NCBI RefSeq assembly: GCF_002099425.1
Contig: NW_018344068.1
Span: 1,098,001-1,162,000, forward strand
Direction of reading: 5' to 3'
DNA: 64,000 bases
DNA from: Phascolarctos cinereus
Taxonomy: Eukaryota > Chordata > Mammalia > Diprotodontia > Phascolarctidae
Part shown: positions 21,778-33,900 of the stretch, one piece after another
How positions within the stretch are numbered: position 1 is the first letter of the stretch
Layout: each line of letters opens with the position of its first letter
Program-made: the position numbers and the translations under genes
Notes under the pieces: model-generated
What the model was told of the DNA's origin: nothing
Database searches by the model: none
The model's input: the letters and a program-made list of their open reading frames with translations, nothing else

Positions 21778-24700
21778 ATGCTGGGCTTGGATATGTGCGA
21801 GCTGGGGGCGCAAGTGCTTGAGCTCCTGTGGCTGACAGTGTGCGCCAGAGGTGAGCGCCTGAGGCCCGAGGCTGGGGCAAGGCTGGGGACTTTAAGGGCT
21901 GGGGGTCCTGGGGAAGACACCCATGCCAAGGGTTTGGAGGGGGAGGAAATGGGGAAACACCCATGCAAGAAGCTTAGAGGGAGAAGACACGGGGAGGCAC
22001 CCATGCTTGGAGGCGGAGGACATTGGGAGACACCCATGCCAGGGGCATGGAAAGGGGGCTCATACTGGGAGACACCCATGCAAGGGTACTTGGGGTGGGA
22101 ACATTGGAAGACTACACCCATGCCAGAGGACTTAGAAGGTGGCATCTGAACAAATGCCATGGCCAGGGGTGAGGAACACTGGGGAACACCTGTGTTAGGG
22201 AACGTGGAAGGGGAGGACCTGGGGAGGGGAACTAGGAAGATACGCAGGCCAGGAGATATGAAAGAAGAATGTAGGAAAGGTGAGGTGAGGACTCTCTAGG
22301 TGCTGACACAGTCTAGGTTAGTACCTCCCGGGCTCTGCCAGTCCTACCCCTCCACACGGTAACTTTGGAGAGGTGCCCGCCCGAGTCAGCAGCAGCCCAA
22401 CCTTCAGTACCTTCCAGGCACTGGGATCGGGTCTTCCTAGGGCGAGGCTCTTGTGTAAAACAGGGTTGGGTTGAAATGGGGGCTGACTTGTGGCAATGGA
22501 TGGGGTGTGGAGGGAAGAGTGCAGAGGTCTCATTCTTTCCCATTCCTCTTGAAACACCCGTGGGAGAGCTGGGAGCAGCAGGTGAGGCTCCCACCAGCCC
22601 CTCTGGCCTGGGAGGTATCTGCATTCACTCCCTTGGATAAGAGAAAGACCAAGAAACTGCTAAAGAGAACCCCTCCTCCCCGAGCCTTCTGGCTTCAGCG
22701 AAGCAAGGCTATCCGCAGATGGGGGTTTGGAAAGGAAGTGTGGGGGGAAAAGGCAAGAGTGGGGCCTGTCTAGGGCAGAAGGGTTTGAGGGAGATGGGAG
22801 GCTGTGAACAGGGAAGGCTGGGGTGAGGTTTGAGGAGGGACAACGTGTTGATGATAGGGAGGGGGAATTTCATTCAGGAGAGAGGAGGATCTGTTTAGGG
22901 AAGGGGCCACTCTGTGTCTGTATTGGTACTTCCTTATTTCTGTGTTGAGAAGGGATCTCTATTGGGGTTGGGTCGGCATTGAGAACTTGAGTCTACTGTT
23001 TTAGTGAGGGAGGAGGAAGACTTAGTATTTCTGTATTTGGAAGGAAAACAGTATTGTCACTCTGTGAGAGCCTCCCTCCTAGGGACCCACCCAGAGCCCA
23101 CCGTCCATGGTCCCTAAGAGCAAAGCAAAGACATAGGTGTCTCTCTGGGACTCTATTGTCACTGGAATGGGGCTGGGGACTGGGAGAGAGGATGAACTAA
23201 ACCATCGTGGAGATACCTCGACCCAAGGTCCTTGAGCATTGGAGGAGTAGGATTGAAGAAGAACCTTGGTCTTAGGTCACTACAAGAAGGGGCCCTGGAG
23301 CACTATGGGAATTCCATGCAGCTCAATTACCAGTTATTATGCCCTGGTTTTATGCTAGGCACTGGGGATACAAAGACAAAAATAAAAACATTCCCAGCTT
23401 TCAAGGAGTATAGGGGAGGGGGATTGCAATATGTGCATAAATAAAGTTATATACAAAGTAATTTTAGGAGGGAAAGAACACTTAATCACTGAGGGATCCA
23501 GAAAGCCCTATATAGGAAGTAGTACTTGAGGGCAGGCTTGAAGGAAGCCAGGATTTTAGGAGGCAGAGGTAAAGAGGGGAGGAATTGGAGGCTTGGGGAG
23601 GGGGTGCGGCTGTGCAAAGGAGACTGAGCATGGAATAACACATATGGGGAACAGCTTGTGGACCACTTTGTCTGGAGCAAAGAGTTGGAAAGGGTGGAGT
23701 AAAATCACCCTGGAAAGGTAGATAGGAATCCAGGAATAGAGGTTGTAAATGTCAGGCCAAGTATTATGTATTTTATCCTAGAGGCAATAGGGAGCCACTG
23801 AAGATTCTAGAGTAGGGGAGTGACATGGTTAGATCTGTGTTATAGTAGTATCAATTTGACCACCATTTGGAAGATGGATAGAAGAGGGAGGCTGAAAGCA
23901 GAAAGATCATTGTGCAGACTTTTGCCATAGGTTAGATGAGAATTAATGAGGATCTGAACTAGGGTAGAGCCTCTTAGGACTAGAGGCCAAGTGGAAAGAA
24001 GGAAACAGATTCAGGAAATGTTGTGGAGGTGGAATTAACAAGACTTGGCAACTGACTGAGTATGAGGGCAAGGGAAAAGTTAAAGCGAAGCTGGCTCTAA
24101 GGTAATGAACCTTAAATGTTGAGGGTGGCCCTCAACAGAAATAGGGAACTTTGGAGGAGGGATGGGCTTAAGGGGCCAGGGGTTTTATCTCATTTAATCT
24201 GAGTTCAGTTTTTAACATAATTAGTTGGAAATACCAAGGGGATATCCAGGTGGAGATGCCCAGAAGACAGTTGGTGATTTGGGACTGGAGCTCAGGAGAG
24301 AGATTAAGTCTTGGTTGTGTGTATAGATTGGGAGTCATCTACATAGAGATGATAATTGAACCCCTGGGAGCTGATGAGTTAGACAGAGGCAGACAAGGAC
24401 AGATGAAGGAAGGGGAAGGCAGACAGACAGACACAGAGAGGGAGTCAGAAAGAGGGAAATGGGGAGAGAGAGAAAGAAATAGAGACAGAGAGATGAGAGT
24501 GACAGAGACAGAGAGAGAGGAAGAGAGGGAGAGAAAGGACAAAGACAGAAAGAGAGACCGAGACAGAGAAAGAGAAGTGTCTAGGATAGAACAGTCTCAT
24601 GAGTCCTTTGCCCCAGAACTACAGGAAGTGAGCTCAGAGACTGGAAAGAGACAGTCCCCAAAGCACTGTGGGAAAGGGCTCAATTCAATTTAACAGTCAT

Positions 24701-27700
24701 TTATTAAGTCACTACAAAGTGAAAGGCACCATGCCAGGTGCTGGGGACACAAAACAATGCCAGTGTTTGCCCTCAAAGAGGTTATATTATCCCAAGGAGA
24801 ATCGGGAGTTGGGGTGGAGGTGGGATGCTGTGATGTAAGAGATGATGGATGAAAAGGAAAGATAACTATTTGGAGAGAGAAAGAGAGCAGCATTAGCTGG
24901 GAGGAGCAGGGAAGAATTATAGCTTCTGAGCTGACCCTTGAAAAACTAGAAGGGTTTTCTGCTGAAAGACAGAAGTAAAGAGGGGGCAACGTGCCAGGAC
25001 TAGCCACAGTGAGAGGATGAGTCAGTCTGTTGCTCTAGGACACTGTGGGAAGATAGTTCAGGGCTTCCCCAGGTCTGGGCAGCCCCTGCTAGAGGAAGCA
25101 GGTGCTCCATTGTGACTCTGAGAAGATTGGTTGGGAGTCGGGAGAGAAGAGGTGAGACCCTGAAATTTGTCCTCTTCAGGGAGAAGTCTGGAATAATGGA
25201 GGGGATGGGGGTAGGGTGGGAATCTGGCTGGCCCAAACTCCAAGATTTCAGAATTAGCAGCGCCAGATATTCACCTTAGGGTCTGGGGAGGGAGGGTAGG
25301 GAGATAGACTTCTGATTCAGTTCTCTGTAGTGTAAAGTGAGCCCAAGCCCAACAATCAGCAAGCATTTATTAAGCACTTGTGTGCCTAGTAGTGTATTAG
25401 GGCCTGAAGATATAGGGACAAAAAGGAAACGGTCCTCCCTTGGGTTTTATTGGAGGAGACAACACACACATGTCATTATATACAAGATAATTCTGAGAGG
25501 GGAGGCAGGATGCTATTAGCAGCTAACTCTGTGGATCAAAAAAAAGCTTCACGTGGAAGGTGTTTTACTAATTCCATTACCCCTTAGTTTTTTCTGGGGG
25601 AAGTGTCATTCAGAAAATTGAAATTGTTTGCAGCTGCAACGCTGGATCAATGCCCTTTGTTTCTGACCAAATCATTCCCCTGTTCAAAAAGTTTCTGCGG
25701 CACCAAGTTTCCTATAGTATAAATAACATTTGGCATTTGCATACAGCCCCTTCTCACATCTGGAGGAGATACAGGCTCTTCTCACCTCATGCCTGGACTG
25801 TTGTAATAGCCTTGTGCTCGCTCTGCCTCAAGTCTCTCCCCACTCCCCCCATCCTCCATTCAAACGGATCTTCCTTAAGTCAGGCCTGATCATGTCACCT
25901 CCTAGTCAGTAAATTCCACTGGCTCCCTATCACCTCTAGAATCAAATATAAAAGTCTCTGTTGGGAGTTCAAAGCCCCTTGGCTTGGACACCTTGGCCCC
26001 TTCTTACCTTTCTCATCTTACATCTTACCCCTTGCTACGTACTCTGTGATCCAGTGAAACTGGCCACCCTGATGTCATTCCCAGTGGACGCTTTTCACTA
26101 TCTGCCATGCCTGGTTCTTCCTTATCATCTCTGTGTTCTGGCCTCCCTGGCTTCCTTCAAGTCCCAACTAAAATCTCACCTTCTAAAGGAAGCTTTCCCC
26201 AGTCCCTCTCAATTCTGGTGACTTCCTTCTGTTAATTATTTTCTGTTTCTCCTGTATATAGCTTATTTGTACATAGCTGTTGGCATGTTGCTTCCCCATT
26301 AGACTAGGGCCTTCTTGAGAGCCAGGACTATCTTTTGCCTTTCTTTTTATGTATTTTATCACTTAGCACAGTGCTTGGCACATAGCAGATGCCTAGTAAA
26401 AGCTTGCTGATTAAATGAATTTAAAATAGTTTTTCATAATCTGGTTCCAACCTCTCTTTCCAAACATTTTCACATCACTCCCCTACATTCCAGTCAAACT
26501 GACCCATGGATGACATTCACCTTGCACAGGCTGTCTCCATGCCTGGAATGCTCACCTTCCTCATCTCTGCCTCTAGGAATCCCTAGCTTCCTTCAAGGCT
26601 CAATTCAAGTGCCAGACTTTCCCCAATCCCTCCCACTCCTCCAGCCCTACTAATGCTGCTCCTCTGATGGGGGCCACCTTCAATCATCCAGATCTATATC
26701 TTCCCACTGGACCCAGATGGCTCCAGAGGTGAAAGTGAGGCTGGTGATTTTGCACAGCCCTCCTTCACTTAAATCTAATTCATTTGCAAGTCATGGCATC
26801 ACCTCCCTGATGTCATGGTCCTTTTCAAGAATGAAGGGCCAACAACAACAGCTTCTCTGATACTTTGTATACTTTGTATATATTTCGAATTGTCTGTGTA
26901 TATGTGGTTTTCACCTAGTAGAATTTAAACTCCTTGAGGGCAGGTACTGTTTTTGGTTTTTATCTTTGTATCTGTTCCCAGTGTCTAGCGCAGTGCCTGA
27001 CATGGTAATAAAAATTTAATAAATGTTTCTGAATTTAAATTTGAGAAAGTGATAAAACTACTCTCTTGCCCCTAGTCCCCTCTCCCTAAAATGCTGCTGT
27101 GGTTGGGTCTGGTGCTGGCTAGCCCCAAGAGGAAGGGCACAGGGTTCCCCTCAACAATTTCCTCCCTCCCAAACATATCTCATTGGCATCTGGGGAAACC
27201 CCTAGGTAGTATCACATGCCAGAAAGTAGCATCTTATGAACAGAGACTGGGGTTTAGGTTTGGGATCTGTAGAGGGCCCTGGATCTGCTTTCTAGGTCCT
27301 TCTCTACTTTGGACAGATGAATTTCAGGATCCTCAAATGTTTCTTCCCCTTTCACTTTGTTCCCAGTGCTAGGAACAGAGGGATTTCTACCTGCCGTGAT
27401 TCTAGTTCTTGGCTAATCTGGAACTGATAAGATCACGCTTCTTCTTTAGTTTTTGCCCGCTGGGAACTAACAATCTAATCAAATGGTGTTTAGTAAAGTG
27501 CTCAATAAAATGAATGGATTGTTGAAAGAATATTTGGGAAAATGAAGACTTCCTTCATTCTATGCCATCTTCACATATCCTAGAATGGAAAGGGCTATCT
27601 AGCCCAAGTGCCCCATTTGAAGTGACTTGCTGAGGGTCACACATGCTTTTGCAGCACAGCCAAGACTAGAACTGAGGTCTCGACTCCCAGTCTTTCTACC

Positions 27701-27798
27701 ATACTCCTTCCTCTTATGGGGAGGCTGAGAAAAACACAGGATTATTGATCTACAGATGGAAGGAAGCTCAGAAGTTGGTCCGACCAACTTACTTTAAA

Positions 27799-27837
<39 letters not shown>

Positions 27838-29467
27838 TATATATACATATATATACATATACACACACATATATATACACATACATACACACACACACAT
27901 ACATATATATGTTTTGAAGTGATGAACTGGTCTAACCATTCTGGAGAACAACTTGGAACTAGGCTCAAAGGGCTATAAAACCGTGCATACCCATTGATCC
28001 AGCAATATTGCCTCTAGGTCTGTATCCCAAAGAGATCAAAGAAAAAGGACTTAAGTGTACAAAAAATATTTTTAGCAGCTCTTTTTGTGGTGGCTAAGAA
28101 TTGAAAATTGAGGAGATGCCCGTCAATTGTGGAATGGTTGAACAAGTTGTAGTATATGATTGGTATGGCATATTATTGTGCTATAAGAAATAATGGGCAG
28201 GTTGCTTTCAGAAAAACCTAGAAAAACTTACATGAATTGATGCAAAGTGAAATGAGTAGAACCAGGAGAACATTGTACACAGTAACAGCAATATGGCATG
28301 ATGATCATCTGTGAATGACTTAGCTATTCTCAGCAATGCAGTGATCCAAGACAATTCTGAAGGACTTATGATGAAAAATGCAATCCATCTCCAGAGAAAG
28401 AACTTAGAAAAGCCTGAATACAGATGGAAGCATGCTTTTTCTTTACTCTTTATTTTTCTTGGTTCTTTTTGTTTGTGTTTTCTTTCACAACATGACTGAC
28501 ATGGACATTTTTTAAAACTCTCTGTGTGTGTATACATATATATATATGTATGTATGTATATATATATATATGTATGTATTTCAATTAACTAAGACTTATT
28601 TTCTCTCTCATTGGACTATGGATCACATCAAGAAACTAATGACTAAGGGGCATTATTCCCTGGATGTTTGGAAAAAGAATAATAAAACCCTTCTAACCAA
28701 TACCTATAGTCAAGCAAAACAAATTTCTGCATTGACCAAAATGAACACCTCGTTCTGCATCTTGAGCCTCTGTCAGGAGGTTCATAGCATTTTTCCTCAC
28801 TGTGGGTGGTCATTACACAAATCAGTATTCTTAACTCTTATTATTAGTTAAACCTTTCAAAGTTGTTTATCTATGCAGTGTTGTTATTGTATACATTGTT
28901 CTCAGGTCTGCTCACTTCACTCTGTATCAGTCCATATATATCTCCCCAGGTTTTTCTGAAACTATCCCCTTCACCCTTTCTTACAGCACAATAGTATTCC
29001 ATTATATTCATTTCCCATAATTTGTTCAGTCATTCCCCAATTAATAGGCACCCCTTTATGTTCCACTTCTTTTCCACTATAAAAAAGGGCCACTGTCAAT
29101 GTTTTTGTACATTTTCCCCTTTCTTTGATCTCTTTGGAGGGTAGAGGCCTGGTAATGGCGTTCTTGGGCCAGAGGATGTGCAGAGTTTAATGACTTTTTG
29201 GGCATAGTTCCAAATTGATTTCCATCGTTGGCTGGACCAGTTCACAGCTCCACTAAACAAAGCATTAATGCGATCACCTTATTTTAGGGATGAGGAACAT
29301 TAGGCCTAAGGAGGTTACAGGACTTGTCCAAGGTCACACAGAGTAATTGTCAGGGGTGGAAAGTGAACCTAAGTCTTCTAACTTTAGAACTAGTTCTCTT
29401 CCTGTACTGTCCTGTTTTCCTTGGGGCCTAGGCTGGGGAGAGATTGGGTTGAGGAGGTAGTCAGCTC

Positions 29468-29498
<31 letters not shown>

Positions 29499-30859
29499 AC
29501 TAAAGAGGAGATAAGGGCCCTCTTGCCCCAGGGAGCCCTTCCTCTATTTCTGAGCCCAAGAGTCCAGGCCCCATGCCAAACGTTATTGGGGAAGGGATAT
29601 GTAGACTGGAGGATGAGGGAAAGGTGGTTGGAGAGTCCCTGCAACTAGGAATTCTTCCTCCCAAAACATTAGAATAATCATTTGCTCTTTTTTTAGGACA
29701 GAGGTTAAGGCTTATAATAAAAATAGCTAGCATTAATATAGCCCTTTAATTTTTGCAAAGCACTTTCCATATATTATCTCATTTTATCCTCACAACAATC
29801 CTGTGAAATAGGTGCTATTACTATCCCCACTTTGCAATTAAGTCAACAGGCATTTATTAAGCTCCTTCTGAATAATTTGGAGGTAATCTCAGAGGGGACA
29901 GAGATTAAATGATTTATCCAGGGTTACACAATTAGTATCTGAGGCAGGATTTGAACTCTGGTCTTTCTCTTTGGAAGTACAGCATTCTATCCACTACACC
30001 ACTCAGCTGTCTGAGAATTAATCTTTTCCTTCATTTTATAGACCTCTGGATCACTTAACTCTTGCCCTTACCATGCCAAGTATTTATCATGACCCTATGA
30101 GAAGCATTGTCTTCCCTTTCCTGGTCCTTGGAAAGGGTGGAACAATGGAAATTGCAGTGGCTTTTGAGTCAAAGGACCTGGGTTCAAATTCTGCTTCTGA
30201 TGCTTCTAATGGGACATCTGCCAAGTCTTTTAACCTCCTTAAGCCTCTGTGTCTTCATCCGTAAAATGAACATTGGATTAGATGACCTTTGAGGTCCCTT
30301 TCAGGGCTAAATCTATGAATTTCTGAAGGGAAGGACTTAAGACAGCCTGGGATTTATTTTGATAGGCGATATCATGGGAGACTAGCCTTTGCTAGTCTCC
30401 CCTCCTTCCACTAGGCCAGCTGCATCTCTGGGCCATATGCCCGGCCCAGTGCTCCTGGAATCCCTGGCACATAGGGATGTGCTGGCTGAATGAATGGGTA
30501 CAGTCTCAGCTGGGAGGCACCTTAGAACAAAGAATGATGGACCTAGTCCTCAATCCCTCTTCCTCAGATTGTCATGTATGACCAGGCGTGGTGGTAGGTA
30601 GATGCTTGTAATCCCAGCTACCAGGAAGGATCTCTTGAGCTCGGGAGTTCTGAGCTAGAGTGGTCTATACTGATCTTTAGTCCACACTAAGCTCATCAAT
30701 ATGGTGGAGCTCCTAGGAAGGGGAGTGGGGCACTGGGTTGCCCAAGGAGGGTTAAACCAGTCCAGGTCAGAAATGGAGCAAGTCAACGTTCCTGTGCCAG
30801 TCAGTAGTAGGTTTGAGCTCATGTCCCTGGATGATGAGAAAGCCCAGTCTTAAAAAAAA

Positions 30860-30900
<41 letters not shown>

Positions 30901-33900
30901 TGTGTGTGTGTATCACTGCTATACTTTTTACATGTTGTTATCTACCAGCACTCCCAGGAGAATTTAAGTTCCTTGAGGGCAGGTACAGTTTTTCCTTCTG
31001 TCTTCATATCCTCATTACTTAGCACAGGGATCTATCTTTACATTCTGGCCAAAATCCTGATGGCCTTTCCTTCCCAGATAAAATTTTAATAGTATTATTT
31101 TTTACTAGGTAAAGAGGCCATTTTCTGCCTCATTTCTTACTAAGTCTTAATCACTAGATGGGTGTATTGCTTTAGTCAGACTGAGACCTGTTAAAGACCT
31201 TTAGCTTAGCTAAAGGCCAAGGTTCCCCACTGCATCCTGGCTGTCTCTAGTCATCCTGATCTATATCTTGCCACTGGACCCAGGTGGCTCAGGAGGAGAA
31301 AGTGAGTCTGGTGACTTGGCACAATCTTATTCACTTGTACGTTATGGCATCACTTCCCTGATGTCATGGTCCTCTTCAGGAGAACGTAGGACAGACAACA
31401 ACCATAACAACAAGATGACAAGTAATAAATGCTTTTCAATTTGGATTACATGGGACCTTAAAAGAAAGAATGTTAGAACTGGGAGGGACCTTGGATATGA
31501 TCTGATCCATCTCGTCATTTTATGGATATGAATCATCAGGCTCAAAGAGGAGTTGTCCAGATGGGGCAGCTAGGTGGCACAGTGGATAGAGCACTGGCCC
31601 TGGATTCAGGAGGACCTGAGTTCAAATCCGACCTCAGACACATAACACTTAATAGCTGTGTGACCCTGGGCAAGTCACTTAACCCCATTGCCTACCCACC
31701 CCCCCAAAAAAAAACCACAACAAAAAACAAACAAACAAACCCAGTCAGGCCTCCTGACTTCCTAGCCCAGGCTCTTTCCATCACAGCAAGGTCCTTGAGT
31801 TCACAGTTCATTTGGAAAGAGAACTTGTTCAGTTGTTTTCAGTGTGTCTGACTCTTTGTGACCCCATTTGGGGTTTTCTTGGTGAAGACAGTGGAATGGT
31901 TGGCCATTTCCTTCTCCAGCTCATGTTACAGATGAGGAAACTGAGGTAAACAGGGTTAAGTGACTTGCCCAGGGCCATATAGCCAATAAGTGTCTGAGGC
32001 CAGATTTGAACTCAGGAAGATGAGTCTTCCTGACTCAGAAACCAGCACTCTGTCCACTGCGCCCCCTATCTGCTTAGAAGAACTTTACAGAAAGGTTAAA
32101 AAGAGATGGCTTTATAGGTGTTTAGACTTCAGGGTGGGGAACCTGCAGCCTCAAGGCCACATGTGGCCCTCTAGGCCCTCAAGTGTGGCCCTTTGAATGA
32201 CTCCAAACTTCACAGAACAATCCCTTTGAGGACCTGAGGATCCACTTTGCCACACTTGAGGACCTAGAGGGCCACATGTGGCCTCGAGGCTGCAGGTTCC
32301 CCACCCCTGGTTTAGAGAAAGAGAGGCCCTCAGGGTCAACCTGGGAAAGCTTTCTGGAAGAGGTGAGCTGTGTGACAGAAGTGAAGAGTAGAGGGCAGGA
32401 GAATGAGGAAGGCAAAAACAATTCAGGGAATGTTGAGGTGACATCAGGCTGAAGAGGAGGACGGCAGTAGGAGATCAGTGGAAGATTTAATTGCTCTGTC
32501 TCTCCCATTGCCCCCTTCTCTCCACCACCCTTGGTTCAGGCCCTCATTGACTCTCGCTGGCACTCATTTTAGGTGCCATCTTCTATAAGAGATATATTTC
32601 CCTCTCACCCCCAGATGTTAGTGCCCTCTCCCCAGATTACCTTGTACTATTTTGTGTGCATTCATATGTGTGTGTGTATATATAGATATATGTACACATA
32701 CATATATACACACATACAAACACACGCACATATATATTTATACATTTATACATATACATACATGCAGACAGGCAGTAAGGCGGTGCTTAGAGCGTTAGAC
32801 ATTGGAGACAAGAAGTCCTGAGTTCAAATTCTGCCTCAGATATTTCCTTATCTCTATGATAAAGGGCAAGTCACTTAACCTCTCAGCCTCAGTTTACTCC
32901 TCTGTAAAATGGGAATTATAATAGCACCTGTCTCCCAGGAGTTTAAGGATCAAAGGAGATAACATGTAAAGCATTTTGTAAGCCTTGAAATACCATGCAA
33001 GTGCCAGTTATTGTCATATACCTACATATGTGCGATAGCTAGAATATAAACTCCTTGAGAGCAAGTTTTGGCTTTGTGTCCCCCTGCACCTATCATAGTG
33101 CCTGGCACATAGTAGGTACTTAATAAATGCTTATGGGTTGATTGGGTAGGTAGGAGGGGCTGAGGATGCAGAAGTCCTCGAGCGTCAAGATCCGATGGTC
33201 ACCCCAGGGTCTCTCCTCCCTGCCTGACAATCTTCCTTTTGTTCTCCCAAACAGATTTCATGGCGGACAAGGAAGGCATCCGGGCTGCCCATGAGGAAGA
33301 CCTGGATGAGGTGGACTTGAACTACAAGGCTCCAGAGAAGAAGACTCTGCAGGAGATCCAGCAGCTGGACCAAGACGATGAGAGTCTAACCAAGTACAAG
33401 CAGGCCCTGTTGGGGCCCATTCCTGAGGCTGTGGGTAGGAGGCTGGGGCTGGGGGGGGCACACCGGCCTCAGGGACGCCGGGGCTGGGGGGGCACGCCGG
33501 CCTCAGGGACGCCGGGGCTGGGGGTGGGGCACGCTGGCCTGAGGGACCAGAGGCTCAGGGGTGTCCGGGCTGGGGGGGCACACCGGCCTGAGGGACGCCG
33601 GGGTTGGGGGGGCACACTGACCTCAGGGACGCTGGGGCTGGGGGGGGGCACGCCGGCCTCAGGGACGCCGGGGCTGGGCACACCGGCCTCAGGGATGCCG
33701 GGGCTGGGGGGGGCACACTGGCCTGAGGGACCAGAGGCTCAGGGGTGTCCGGGCTGGGGGGGCACACCGGCCTGAGGGATGCCAGGGCTGGGGGGGCATA
33801 CTGGCTTCAGGGACCAGAGGCTCGGGGTGGTGGGGCAGGCATGGCAGAGGGCAGGGGATGGGGACAAAGGAGTCTAGAGCACCAAATATCAGACTGACAG

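Larger units (their letters stand above)
32560..33150 (+). mobile_element. L3 LINE 3' end interrupted by microsatellite and MIR
   Basis: The stretch 32590-32665 (TTAGTGCCCTCTCCCCAGAT, TACCTTGTACTATTTTG) and 33040-33150 (AATATAAACTCCTTGAGAGC, TAGTGCCTGGCACATAGTAG, TTAATAAATGCTTATGG) are two halves of one L3 terminus, parted by the simple repeat and the MIR listed next. Confidence 0.72.

Noticed and set aside
21261-22160. 299-residue minus-strand frame rich in Pro, Ser and His-Thr repeats
   Set aside because: It runs antisense through the (TG)n run, the CpG-rich leader, ARHGDIG exon 1 and a minisatellite. Its composition reflects those repeats, and it has no domain or conserved segment.
31563-31710. 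tRNA gene in the GGGGCAGCTAGGTGG elements
   Set aside because: The sequence has tRNA-like A and B boxes but recurs many times with A-rich tails and cannot fold as a complete tRNA; these are SINEs.
33435-33775. Gly/Pro/Arg-rich extension of ARHGDIG exon 2 as coding sequence
   Set aside because: A good donor and an in-phase exon 3 at 39524 match known GDI proteins; the extension is minisatellite. It was kept only as a possible retained-intron product.
33435-33830. CRISPR-like array
   Set aside because: The units are continuous tandem repeats without unique spacers in a vertebrate intron; this is a minisatellite.
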